Shown here one piece after another: positions 36,128 through 44,624 of a stretch of 64,000 nt of DNA. The notes under the pieces are model-generated. The model saw only the letters and a program-made list of their open reading frames with translations. It was not told the origin of the DNA and did not search any database. The stretch is from assembly GCF_010723575.1 (NCBI RefSeq), contig NZ_BLKZ01000001.1:5642001-5706000 (forward strand). Direction: 5' to 3'. How positions within the stretch are numbered: the first letter of the stretch is position 1; each line of letters starts with the position of its first letter. The stretch is from Mycobacterium bourgelatii (GTDB taxonomy: Bacteria > Actinomycetota > Actinomycetes > Mycobacteriales > Mycobacteriaceae). Position numbers and translations under genes: made by a program.

Positions 36128-37399
36128 CTATGCCTCGGCCGCCTCGGGCGAAAGGAAGGCTTGAAGCGCGGCCGCGTACGCCCCGACGTCGCGGGCGCCC
36201 ATCAACTCCCGCGCGGAATGCATCGCGAGCTGTGGGGCACCGACGTCGACGGTCGGAATCCCGGTACGCGCCGAGGTCATCGGACCGATCGTCGATCCGC
36301 ACGGCAGATCGGCACGGTGCTCATAGCGCTGCAGCCGAACCCCGGCCTGCCGGCAGGCCAACGCAAACGCGGCCGCCGTCCGCCCATCGGTCGCGTAGCG
36401 CAGGTTGGGATGCACCTTGAGTACCGGCCCGCCGTTGATTTCGATGAGGTGGTTCGGCTCGTGCCGCTCCGGATAGTTCGGATGGGTGGCGTGCGCCATG
36501 TCGGCCGAGGCCAGTAGCGACACGGGCAGCCGGCGCAGGAAGTCCTCGCGCGTCCCGCCTTGGCCCAGCACGATGCGTTCCAGGACGGTGGGCAGCAGGT
36601 TCGACTGGGCGCCGTGGCCGGAGGTAGAGCCGACTTCTTCGTGGTCGAACAACGCCAGCACGGGCAGGTGGCTGCGGCCGGCATCAGGGGCGGCCAGCAG
36701 CGCTTCCAGCCCCGCGTAGCAACTGGCCAGGTTGTCCAACCGTGGCGCGCTGAGCAGGCTGGCGTCCGCGCCGATAACCGCCGAAGGGGTCAGGTCGTGG
36801 GTCATCAGGTCGGCGGCCAAGACGTCGGACTCCGCGACCCCGGCACGTTGGGCCACATAGCCAATGAAGGAGCCGGCCCTGTCGCTGGTGCCCCACACCG
36901 CATTCACGTGTCGCTGCGGGTCCAGCGTGACCGACTTGCGGTCGTCGGCCAGATGGATGGCCAGTTGAGGCACCCGCAGGATCGGCTCGTCGATCCGCAC
37001 CAGGCGATGGCTCAGCCCGACCCCGTAGCGCACCGAAAGGCGCCCGCTGATGCCCAGGTCGCGATCCAGCCAGGAGTTCAGCCACGCTCCCCCGTACGGC
37101 TCCAGGGCCACTACTCGCCATCCGGCGACCAGCCGGTTCGGGTGCTGTTTGACGCGCAGGTTTGGGCTGTCGGTGTGCGCGCCGACGATCCGGAACGGTC
37201 CCTGGGCGGCACTGTTCCAGGCCACCAGGGATCCGGCGCGGACGGTGAAGTAGCGGCCCGGTTTGTCGGGCCAACGGTCCGCTTCGCTCAGTTCGGTGTA
37301 CCCCGCCTCGAGCAGCCGCTGGGCGACGGTGGCACACGCATGGAACGGCGACGGGGACGCGTCGATGAACTCACCCAAACCCGCTGCCGTCGCCGCCAT
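36128..37399 (-). CDS. pepC: M18 aminopeptidase PepC (Rv0800 orthologue)
   Basis: A 423-residue zinc aminopeptidase that trims N-terminal acidic or other residues from peptides. M18 motifs are clear: GAHTDSPNLRVKQ (first metal His-Asp), DHEEVGSTSGHGAQ (the catalytic Glu pair), and the terminal MHSARELMGARDVGAY with a metal His. Length matches the family. It diverges from the DyP gene by 42 bp. Confidence 0.95.
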   Translation of the reverse strand: MAATAAGLGEFIDASPSPFHACATVAQRLLEAGYTELSEADRWPDKPGRYFTVRAGSLVAWNSAAQGPFRIVGAHTDSPNLRVKQHPNRLVAGWRVVALEPYGGAWLNSWLDRDLGISGRLSVRYGVGLSHRLVRIDEPILRVPQLAIHLADDRKSVTLDPQRHVNAVWGTSDRAGSFIGYVAQRAGVAESDVLAADLMTHDLTPSAVIGADASLLSAPRLDNLASCYAGLEALLAAPDAGRSHLPVLALFDHEEVGSTSGHGAQSNLLPTVLERIVLGQGGTREDFLRRLPVSLLASADMAHATHPNYPERHEPNHLIEINGGPVLKVHPNLRYATDGRTAAAFALACRQAGVRLQRYEHRADLPCGSTIGPMTSARTGIPTVDVGAPQLAMHSARELMGARDVGAYAAALQAFLSPEAAEA

Positions 37400-37441
37400 G
37401 TAGCCATGTTTAGCATTCGCCCCAGCTTGGGCGTTAGGGTC

Positions 37442-38464
37442 ATGGCTGTGCCCGCTGTTCAGCCCCAGCCGGTTCTAGAACCTCTGACGCCAGCCGCGAT
37501 CTTCATGGTCGTAACGATCGACAATGGCGGCGAAGCGATCGTGCACGACGCGTTGCCGGCGCTGCCGGGGTTGGTGCGCGCGATCGGGTTTCGGGAACCG
37601 GCCAAACGTCTGTCTCTCGTGACGTCCATCGGATCCGACGCTTGGGACCGATTGTTCGCTGGGCCGCGACCCGCCGCGCTGCATCCGTTCATCCCCCTGA
37701 GCGGGCCGCGCCACACCGCGCCGGCCACACCGGGCGACCTGTTGTTCCACATTCGAGCCGAGGCGTTGGACGTTTGCTTTGAGTTGGCGGGCCGCATTCT
37801 GAAGGCGATGGGCGGTGCGGTCACCGTTGTCGACGAGGTGCACGGCTTCCGCTTCTTCGACAATCGAGACCTGCTGGGGTTCGTCGACGGCACCGAAAAT
37901 CCCGACGGTCCGCTGGCCGTCAGCGCCACCCAGATCGGCGACGAGGACCCCGACTTCGCCGGCTCGTGCTACGTCCACGTGCAGAAGTACCTGCACACCA
38001 TGTCTTCCTGGGATGCGCTGTCGGTCACCGAACAGGAACTGGTGATCGGCCGCACCAAGTTGGAGGACATCGAACTCGACGAGGACAAGAAGCCGGCGAA
38101 TTCGCACATCGCGCTGAACGTCATTACCGACAGCGACGGCACGGAACTGAAGATCGTGCGGCACAACATGCCGTTCGGCGAGGTGGGAAAGGCCGAGTAC
38201 GGCACCTACTTCATCGGCTATTCGCGCGCGCCGGAAGTCACCGAGCGGATGCTGCGCAACATGTTCCTGGGCGACCCGCCGGGTAACACCGACCGGATCC
38301 TGGACTTTTCGACCGCCATTACCGGTGGACTGTTCTTCACCCCCACCGTCGATTTCCTCGACGATCCGCCGCCCCTGCCCGGCCCGCAGACGACGGCCGC
38401 ACCGGTTACGGCAGCCTCTGATGACGGTTCCCTCTCGATCGGCAGCCTGAAAGGATCCTCTTGA
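37442..38464 (+). CDS. dyp: Dye-decolorizing peroxidase, encapsulin cargo (Rv0799c orthologue)
   Basis: A 340-residue B-type heme peroxidase. The GxxDG motif is GFVDG (146-150) with catalytic Asp149, proximal heme His222 in NSHIALN, and distal Arg240 in IVRHNMPFG. The extreme C terminus GSLSIGSLKGSS is the cargo-loading peptide that docks inside encapsulin shells. ATG at 37442 matches the N terminus MAVPAV of Rv0799c; the frame is open far upstream across pepC but that is a shadow. Its stop overlaps the encapsulin ATG by one base (TGATG), so the enzyme and its shell are made together. Confidence 0.95.
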   Translation: MAVPAVQPQPVLEPLTPAAIFMVVTIDNGGEAIVHDALPALPGLVRAIGFREPAKRLSLVTSIGSDAWDRLFAGPRPAALHPFIPLSGPRHTAPATPGDLLFHIRAEALDVCFELAGRILKAMGGAVTVVDEVHGFRFFDNRDLLGFVDGTENPDGPLAVSATQIGDEDPDFAGSCYVHVQKYLHTMSSWDALSVTEQELVIGRTKLEDIELDEDKKPANSHIALNVITDSDGTELKIVRHNMPFGEVGKAEYGTYFIGYSRAPEVTERMLRNMFLGDPPGNTDRILDFSTAITGGLFFTPTVDFLDDPPPLPGPQTTAAPVTAASDDGSLSIGSLKGSS

Positions 38465-39270
38465 TGAACAACCTGTACCGCGATCTGGCACCGGTCACCG
38501 AAGCCGCTTGGGCGGAAATCGAAGTGGAGGCGGCGCGCACGTTCAAGCGTCATATCGCCGGACGGCGCGTGGTCGACGTCAGCGAACCCGGCGGGCCGGT
38601 AACGGCGGCCGTCAGCACGGGACGGCTGATCGACCTCGAGGCACCCACCGACGGCGTTGTCGCCCACCTGCGGGACAGCAAACCGCTTGTGCGACTTCGG
38701 GTTCCGTTCACCCTGTCGCGCGAGGAGATCGACAACGTCGAGCGTGGCTCGCAGGACTCCGACTGGGATCCGGTCAAGCGGGCCGCCAAGAAGCTGGCGT
38801 TCGTCGAAGACCGCGGCATCTTCGAGGGTTACGCACCGGCGCAGATCGAGGGCATCCGGCACGCCAGCTCGAACCCCCCGCTGACATTGCCCAAGGATCC
38901 GCGGGACATCCCCGACGTGATCACCCAGGCGTTGTCGGAACTGCGGCTGTCCGGTGTTGACGGCCCGTACTCTGTGCTGCTGAGCGCCGACGTGTACACC
39001 AAGGTGAGCGAGACCACCCAGCACGGCTATCCCATCCTCGAACACATCAACCGCCTGGTCGACGGGGACATCATCTGGGCACCGGCCATCGACGGTGCGT
39101 TTGTGCTGACCACCCGTGGCGGCGACTTCGACCTGCAGCTGGGTACCGACGTGTCGATCGGCTACCTCAGCCACGACGCCGACACGGTGCAGCTTTACCT
39201 GCAGGAGACCCTGACGTTCCTGTGCTACACCGCGGAGGCGTCGGTCGCGCTGAGCCCGCACTCCGAATAG
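38464..39270 (+). CDS. enc: Encapsulin shell protein (Cfp29, Rv0798c orthologue)
   Basis: A 268-residue HK97-fold protein that assembles a nanocompartment of 60 subunits. The N terminus NNLYRDLAPVTEAAWAEIE and the interior cargo-binding region are typical of type 1 encapsulins; length agrees with Cfp29 (265). The ATG at 38464 overlaps the DyP stop; a TTG one codon earlier is less likely. Encloses the DyP enzyme for protection against oxidative damage. Confidence 0.96.
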   Translation: MNNLYRDLAPVTEAAWAEIEVEAARTFKRHIAGRRVVDVSEPGGPVTAAVSTGRLIDLEAPTDGVVAHLRDSKPLVRLRVPFTLSREEIDNVERGSQDSDWDPVKRAAKKLAFVEDRGIFEGYAPAQIEGIRHASSNPPLTLPKDPRDIPDVITQALSELRLSGVDGPYSVLLSADVYTKVSETTQHGYPILEHINRLVDGDIIWAPAIDGAFVLTTRGGDFDLQLGTDVSIGYLSHDADTVQLYLQETLTFLCYTAEASVALSPHSE

Positions 39271-39318
39271 CCCGCAATAGCCCGGAATAAATCGTTGTCG
39301 CCCGCCGGTTAGCGGGAA

Positions 39319-40059
39319 ATGACCACATCACTTGCCGGCTCCACCGCACTGGTTACGGGAGCCACATCGGGAATCGGGCGCGAAGTCGCGCTGCAGCTCG
39401 CAGGGCTGGGCGCCGAGGTTGTCGTGCACGGCCGCAGCGCCGAACGCGGTGCCGAAGTCGTCCGTGAGATCGAGAATGCCGGTGGCACAGCACGCTTCGT
39501 TTCCGCCGACCTGAGCAAGGCCGACGACGTCCGGCGGTTGGCCGCCGCGGCCGGGCCGGTGGACATCCTGATCAACAACGCCGGCATCTACGAATTCGGC
39601 GCGACCGACGAAACCGACGACGCGACTTTCGACAAGCACGTGAACGTCAACCTGCGCGCCCCGTACCTCCTGGTTCAGCGGCTAGTCCCGGCCATGGCCG
39701 CCCGCGGCAGCGGCGCAGTGGTCAATGTCAGCACCCTTGCCGCGTCGGTGGCGGCGCGTGGCGCGGGCATCTACGGCGCCACCAAGGCCGGGCTGGAACA
39801 ACTGACCCGAACCTGGGCTGACGAGTTCGGCCGGTCCGCAGTGCGAGTGAACGCGGTGGCCGCCGGGCCGACGTACACGCCGGGAGCCGACGTGACACCG
39901 GGGTTGGTCGACGGACTGGGCGCGACAACCGCATTGGGCCGCGGAGCTGACCCAGGCGAAATCGCCAGGGCCGTAGTGTTTTTGAGTTCTACGGAGGCCA
40001 GCTACGTCAACGGCGCCGTTCTGCACGTCACTGGCGGGCAGCTCGCCATCGCGCCATAG
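39319..40059 (+). CDS. Short-chain dehydrogenase/reductase
   Basis: A 246-residue classical SDR. The cofactor loop TGATSGIG begins at Thr13, NNAG follows in ILINNAGIYEFG, and the catalytic Ser, Tyr and Lys are in VNVSTLAAS and YGATKAGLEQL. The Arg in VVVHGRSAERG after strand 2 suggests NADP(H). The substrate is not predictable. It lies 48 bp after encapsulin and has no TGGG-N8-CCCA operator, so it may be read from the encapsulin promoter or its own; its link to the downstream regulon is uncertain. Confidence 0.9.
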   Translation: MTTSLAGSTALVTGATSGIGREVALQLAGLGAEVVVHGRSAERGAEVVREIENAGGTARFVSADLSKADDVRRLAAAAGPVDILINNAGIYEFGATDETDDATFDKHVNVNLRAPYLLVQRLVPAMAARGSGAVVNVSTLAASVAARGAGIYGATKAGLEQLTRTWADEFGRSAVRVNAVAAGPTYTPGADVTPGLVDGLGATTALGRGADPGEIARAVVFLSSTEASYVNGAVLHVTGGQLAIAP

Positions 40060-40105
40060 GGCCAGAAGTCCGGCACCGTGGTCTCGCCCAGCGCGGATGA
40101 CCGAC

Positions 40106-40175
40106 TGGGATGAGTGACCCAGAAAATGCTTGACTCAGTATGGTGACCTACGCGCATAATGGGTTGCACAACCCA
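40106..40175 (+). promoter_or_regulatory. Hydrolase promoter with two TGGG-N8-CCCA operators
   Basis: The promoter reads TTGACT (40130-40135), 19-bp spacer, CATAAT (40155-40160). One operator, TGGGTTGCACAACCCA, lies at 40160-40175 across the start site. A second, TGGGATGAGTGACCCA, lies at 40106-40121 upstream of the -35. Both are 16 bp with the same spacing. The same palindrome recurs before the tandem-TetR gene and the following oxidoreductase gene. Confidence 0.75.
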
Positions 40176-40192
40176 AAAACACGGAGGGCGCC

Positions 40193-41065
40193 ATGCCTGC
40201 CATTCATCATCGCTACATCTCGGTCGACGGTCATCGGCTGTTCTTTCGCGAAGCCGGCGATCCCAGCTCACCCACGGTCGTGCTCTTGCATGGCTTCCCT
40301 ACCAGCTCGTACACGTTTCGCGGCCTGATTCCACAGCTCGCCGACCGCTACCACGTGATCGCACCGGATCACCTGGGCTTCGGCCTGTCCGACGCACCGC
40401 CGGTCGACCAATTCGACTACACCTTCGACGCGCTGGCCGATCTCACCGAGGGGCTGTTACGCGCGCTCGGGGTCGTCCAGTACGCCATGTATGTCCAGGA
40501 TTACGGCGCGCCGATCGGATGGCGGTTGGCTCTGCGCGATCCGGACGCGATCACGGCGATCGTCACCCAGAACGGCAATGGCTACGACGCGGGGTTCGTC
40601 GAGGACTTCTGGAAGGGGGTCTGGGCGTATCAACGTGAGCCGACCGGCGCCAACGAGGCCGCGATCCGGCAGTTCCTCACCTTGGAGGCCACCCGCTGGC
40701 AGTATCTCACCGGCGTGCCCGACGAAACCCTGGTCGACCCGGAATCTTGGCATCACGACTTCGCTCTGTTGTCCCGGCCCGGCAACGAACAGATCCAGCT
40801 GAAGCTGTTCCGCGACTACGCGACGAATGCTCCGCTTTACCCGCAACTGCACGAGTACTTCCGCGCCTCGGGTGTTCCACTGCTGGCGGTGTGGGGTCGC
40901 GGTGACGAGATATTCGGCCCGGCCGGCGCGGAAGCGTTCGCCGAGGACCTCCCCCATGCCGAGATCCACCTGCTGGACGGCGGGCACTTCCTGTTGGAGT
41001 CCGCCCTGCCAGAAGTCACGGGACTGATTCGCGAGTTTCTCGCAAGAGTTCCCGTGCCGGCGTGA
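40193..41065 (+). CDS. Alpha/beta hydrolase with Asp nucleophile (haloalkane-dehalogenase/epoxide-hydrolase-like)
   Basis: A 290-residue alpha/beta-fold hydrolase. The oxyanion motif HGFPTSS is at 33-39, the nucleophile is Asp103 in VQDYGAP, and the general-base His265 is in DGGHFLLE. An Asp nucleophile, instead of Ser, is the mark of haloalkane dehalogenases and epoxide hydrolases; the halide-stabilising Trp or Asn pattern was not clear, so either reaction is possible. Ribosome site GGAGGG precedes the ATG. It has two predicted operators in its promoter and is followed by the tandem-TetR gene on the same strand (80-bp gap containing another operator). Confidence 0.88.
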   Translation: MPAIHHRYISVDGHRLFFREAGDPSSPTVVLLHGFPTSSYTFRGLIPQLADRYHVIAPDHLGFGLSDAPPVDQFDYTFDALADLTEGLLRALGVVQYAMYVQDYGAPIGWRLALRDPDAITAIVTQNGNGYDAGFVEDFWKGVWAYQREPTGANEAAIRQFLTLEATRWQYLTGVPDETLVDPESWHHDFALLSRPGNEQIQLKLFRDYATNAPLYPQLHEYFRASGVPLLAVWGRGDEIFGPAGAEAFAEDLPHAEIHLLDGGHFLLESALPEVTGLIREFLARVPVPA

Positions 41066-41095
41066 CGGTTGCCACCGCGGGCGGCGCGGAGGATA

Positions 41096-41111
41096 TGGGC
41101 TGAATATCCCA
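41096..41111 (+). promoter_or_regulatory. TGGG-N8-CCCA operator before the tandem-TetR gene
   Basis: TGGGCTGAATATCCCA, the same 16-bp geometry as the sites before the hydrolase and oxidoreductase genes, lies 33 bp upstream of the regulator ATG. A further half-site TGGGGCGG begins at 41116. Indicates autoregulation. Confidence 0.7.
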
Positions 41112-41144
41112 TTAATGGGGCGGTTTGCACGTTAGCCTGACGCG

Positions 41145-42503
41145 ATGGTTATCCCCGACGACCAGACCGAAAAGCGGTTGACCCCCAAAGGGCGCGCCAC
41201 CCGCGATCGGATCGTGCTGGCCGCCGCCGAGTTGATCGTCGCGCACGGGCTGCGGGCGCTCAACATGGACGGAGTGCGCAGGGCCGCGTCGGTCAGCGGT
41301 TCGCAGCTTGCGCACTACTTTGCCGACAAGAGCGCGCTGATCCGCGCGGTCGTCGCCCGCCAAATCGCTGTGGTGCTGGCCTTTCATGAGCAACCCGAGC
41401 TCGGCGGCTTGCGCTCGCTCGCCGACTTCGAAAAGTGGGCCGAGCTCAACATGCGCTACTTGAGACGGGTCGCCAGCACAGGAACGCCCACTTACCACGC
41501 GCTGGCCGCTCAGCTGGCAAAGTCCGACGACGCCACCCGGATAACGCTGGGCGCCGGATATCTGCAGTGGATAAAGCTGCTGGACAAGGCGATTCAGCAG
41601 ATGAAGGACGACGGCATCCTTCTCCCGATCGCAGAACCGACGAGTCTGGCAATGGTCATCGTCAGTGCCCACCAGGGTGGTGGCACGTTGTCCTATACGT
41701 ATCGCGCGGAGTGGCCGCACGCCGACGCCACCCGATTTGCCGTCAACTATCTGCGCATGTTCGCCGCCGACCCCGCCGAACGTACCCCGCGCCCGGTCCG
41801 GCGGCCTCGTGGCCGGCGCGGGTCCACTCGGGCGTCCCGTGCCGCGGTCGCCGAGGATGCGCGCTTCACCCGGAAGGGACTGGCGACCCGGGCACGGATC
41901 GTCGAGTCCGCCGCACGGCTGATGTTCGAGCACGGCGTCGACAACACGAGCATCGAGGAAGTTCGAACCACCGCAGGGGTCGGCGGATCGCAAATTTCAC
42001 ACTATTTCGAAGACAAGCGGGACCTCACCCGTCAGGTGATCGCTTCCCGTCGCAGCGACGTCGTGACCTTCCACACCCAGCCACGGCTCGGTGCCCTGGA
42101 TAGCGTTGCGGCCCTTCAGTCCTGGGCCGACGCATGCATTGCCGACATCGACGCCGTATACCGGATCGGCGGGTGCGTCTACGGTTCACTGGCCGGCGAA
42201 CTGATCGACGCCGACGACGACATTCACGACGACCTTTCCGCCGGATATGACCAATGGATCGAGTTATTTCGCGAAGGTCTTGAGGCGATGCAACGCCGTG
42301 GGGACTTGCGGGCCGACGCCGACCCTCGCCACCTTGCGGTATCGCTGGTGACCGCGCACCAGGGTGGCGCGATGATCACGCATGCCACCGGCGATCCCCA
42401 GCCGCTGCGCGTGGCCGTCAACGCTGCGGTCAACTATGTGCGCTCTTTTGCGCGGGCCGACAAAGACGCCAGCCGGTCATCGCGGCGCAGGTCAAAGGCT
42501 TGA
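41145..42503 (+). CDS. Tandem (double) TetR-family regulator
   Basis: A 452-residue protein consisting of two complete TetR regulators joined by a basic, Arg/Pro-rich linker (about 205-240). The first helix-turn-helix (about 14-72) contains VSGSQLAHYFADKSALI and the second (about 244-302) contains VGGSQISHYFEDKRDLT. The ligand domains also match each other: FHEQPELG with FHTQPRLG, AGYLQWIKLLDKA with AGYDQWIELFREG, and AHQGGG with AHQGGA, so the gene arose by duplication and fusion. One chain could bind a palindrome by itself as a pseudodimer. Operators lie before it, before the hydrolase gene and before the oxidoreductase gene. The inducer is unknown. Confidence 0.92.
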   Translation: MVIPDDQTEKRLTPKGRATRDRIVLAAAELIVAHGLRALNMDGVRRAASVSGSQLAHYFADKSALIRAVVARQIAVVLAFHEQPELGGLRSLADFEKWAELNMRYLRRVASTGTPTYHALAAQLAKSDDATRITLGAGYLQWIKLLDKAIQQMKDDGILLPIAEPTSLAMVIVSAHQGGGTLSYTYRAEWPHADATRFAVNYLRMFAADPAERTPRPVRRPRGRRGSTRASRAAVAEDARFTRKGLATRARIVESAARLMFEHGVDNTSIEEVRTTAGVGGSQISHYFEDKRDLTRQVIASRRSDVVTFHTQPRLGALDSVAALQSWADACIADIDAVYRIGGCVYGSLAGELIDADDDIHDDLSAGYDQWIELFREGLEAMQRRGDLRADADPRHLAVSLVTAHQGGAMITHATGDPQPLRVAVNAAVNYVRSFARADKDASRSSRRRSKA

Positions 42504-42547
42504 CGACCCCGGCCTGACCCACTGTTCGGCACTAGTGCTGGACTTTT

Positions 42548-42585
42548 TGGGTTGTTCAGCCCATAATTATGGGTTATACGGCCCA
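42548..42585 (+). promoter_or_regulatory. Paired TGGG-N8-CCCA operators before the oxidoreductase gene
   Basis: TGGGTTGTTCAGCCCA at 42548-42563 and TGGGTTATACGGCCCA at 42570-42585, centres 22 bp apart, or about two helical turns, which would put two bound regulators on the same face of DNA. They lie 60-97 bp upstream of the oxidoreductase start. Confidence 0.75.
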
Positions 42586-42644
42586 TTAGTTTCTGCCTAC
42601 TGATGCCGAATCGCAAGCCCGCTGTCGAATCGAAAGGGCTGACA

Positions 42645-43703
42645 ATGTCCGCTACGAACGCGATCGCGCAAGATGTCTCGTTACCGACGACCCCCGCTGT
42701 CGTGAGGGATACGCACGATGGTGAAACCATGCGCGCGATCATCCTGGCTGGGTTTGGCGGACTCGACAGCTTGGTCTACACCAACATCCCCAAGCCGCTG
42801 CCGAAAAAAGGCGAAGTCGTCATACAGATCAAGGCATTTGGGATCAACCATGCCGAACTGCACATGCGCCGAGGCGAATGGGCAGAAGCCGCAGAGGTCA
42901 GCGGCATCGAATGCGTGGGCATCGTCGACTCCTGCCCGGGTGGGGAGTTTCCGGTCGGAGCCAAGGTGGCCGCGTTGATGGGCGGCCTCGGGCGAACGAT
43001 CAACGGCAGTTACGCCGAATACACCCGCGTGCGGGTACCCAACGTCGCTCTCATCGAGTCAGATTTGCCGTGGTCGGTGTTGGCGGCCTTGCCCGAAACG
43101 TTCGCCGTCGCATGGACGTGCCTGTTCCGCAACCTGGACCTGAAGGCGGGTCAGACATTGGTGATACGGGGTGCGACGTCGTCGTTTGGGCAGGCTGCAC
43201 TCAAGATGGCCGTGGCCGCCGGTGCTCGCGTCATCGCCACCGCGCGTAGTCCACAACGGTTTTCGATACTCGAGGAGCTAGGCGCCGTGCGCGTCGAGGT
43301 GGAAAGAACCGATTTGGCCGCCCATATCGCCGAAGCCAAGGAGATCGACGCCGTCCTCGATCTCGTCGGCAACAGCACCATTCTCGATTCCCTGGACATG
43401 CTGCGTCGTGGCGGGACCGCCTGTCTGGCCGGATGGCTCGGCGGCCTCGCGCCCATCGCAGATTTCAACCCACTGCTGCGCATGGCCAGCGGGGTGAACT
43501 TGAGCTTCTTCGGCAGCTTCGTCTTTGGCACTCCCGGATTCCCGCTTTCCGACGTGCCGTTGGCCGACATCGCCGGTCAAGTGGCCGACGGCCGGTTGGA
43601 TGCGAAGCCGTCGCGCGTCTTCTCGTTCGACCAGATTCACGAGGCGCATCGGGTCATGGAAGCCGGTGGGGCCGGCGGGAAGATGGTCGTCGTTTTGGAT
43701 TGA
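42645..43703 (+). CDS. Medium-chain quinone-oxidoreductase-like dehydrogenase
   Basis: A 352-residue zinc-independent-looking member of the medium-chain dehydrogenase family. The catalytic domain starts MRAIILAGFGGLDSLVYTNIP, and the NADPH-binding motif is LVIRGATSSFGQAALKMAVAAGA. The zinc-binding Cys/His cluster of alcohol dehydrogenases is missing, so it resembles quinone or enone reductases. I chose the ATG at 42645 because GAAAGGG lies 8 bp upstream; an ATG at 42603 would add 14 residues. Two predicted operators lie upstream. Confidence 0.88.
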   Translation: MSATNAIAQDVSLPTTPAVVRDTHDGETMRAIILAGFGGLDSLVYTNIPKPLPKKGEVVIQIKAFGINHAELHMRRGEWAEAAEVSGIECVGIVDSCPGGEFPVGAKVAALMGGLGRTINGSYAEYTRVRVPNVALIESDLPWSVLAALPETFAVAWTCLFRNLDLKAGQTLVIRGATSSFGQAALKMAVAAGARVIATARSPQRFSILEELGAVRVEVERTDLAAHIAEAKEIDAVLDLVGNSTILDSLDMLRRGGTACLAGWLGGLAPIADFNPLLRMASGVNLSFFGSFVFGTPGFPLSDVPLADIAGQVADGRLDAKPSRVFSFDQIHEAHRVMEAGGAGGKMVVVLD

Positions 43704-43863
43704 CCCGCAGCCAATTGCGGTAGGGGGAGCAACCGTGGGTCGTGACATCGGCGGGCCGCGGGTTGCTTGGAATGGCCGAGTTGTCGATGGTGTTGATCTG
43801 GCTACGTGCGGTCGGTCACTTGCGACCAGACATTTCCGAACGAAAGAAGGTTGAAGACCAGTC

Positions 43864-44556
43864 ATGCAACCGTCTGTGCTCGTCTTCGACGTGAACGAAA
43901 CGCTGATCGATCTAGAGTCGTTGGCACCTTTTTTCGGGGAGTTGTTCGGGGACGAGCGCGTGCTGCATGAATGGTTCACCCGGCTCGTCATGTACTCGAT
44001 GACGGTCACCTTGTCGGAACACTATGTGGACTTCTTCACCCTGGGCGGCGGAGTGCTGCGCATGCTCGCGGACCGATACCACGTCCGGGTCGCCGACCCC
44101 GACACGATCCGCCTACAGACCGCGATGCGCACCATGCCGGCGCACCCGGACGTGATCGAAGGACTGGACCGGTTGCGCACCAACGGTTTTCGACTGGTCA
44201 CGCTCACTAACTCGCCGCACCGGGAAGGCAGCCCCTCCCCGCTGGACAACGCCGGCCTCGCCGGTTTCTTCGAACGTCAGTTGACCGTCGACACCTGCCG
44301 GGAATTCAAGCCCGCCCCAACGGTCTACCGTCAGGTATGTGAGGCGCTGGATGTGGCCCCGGCGGAGTGCACGATGGTGGCCGCACACGAGTGGGATCTC
44401 CTCGGGGCGCGCAACGCCGGTTTCGGCACTGCCTTCATCACGCGCCGGGGTACTGCGCCACTTGCGGTCCACGGTCTACCGCAACCAGACATCGTGGCGC
44501 GCGACCTACCCGAGCTCGCCGAGCGCCTCTCCCAACTCCGCCGGGCAGACGCATAA
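43864..44556 (+). CDS. Type II haloacid-dehalogenase-like hydrolase (HAD superfamily)
   Basis: A 230-residue HAD-fold hydrolase of the haloacid dehalogenase type II group. The nucleophile Asp9 is in FDVNETL, Arg40 follows (WFTRLVM), motif II is LTNSP, the lysine is in EFKPAPTVY, and motif IV is AAHEWDLLGARNAGF. Asp at the position two after the nucleophile is Asn rather than the Asp used by phosphatases, which supports dehalogenase-type or another non-phosphatase chemistry. It starts after a 160-bp gap with GAAAGAAGG upstream. Probably read in series with the dehydrogenase before it. Confidence 0.87.
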   Translation: MQPSVLVFDVNETLIDLESLAPFFGELFGDERVLHEWFTRLVMYSMTVTLSEHYVDFFTLGGGVLRMLADRYHVRVADPDTIRLQTAMRTMPAHPDVIEGLDRLRTNGFRLVTLTNSPHREGSPSPLDNAGLAGFFERQLTVDTCREFKPAPTVYRQVCEALDVAPAECTMVAAHEWDLLGARNAGFGTAFITRRGTAPLAVHGLPQPDIVARDLPELAERLSQLRRADA

Positions 44557-44624
44557 GTGCCCATGTGACCAGCGTGTCGGGGGCTGTCGCGCGTCTGCTC
44601 ACGCCAAGGAAAGGAACGGCAAGC

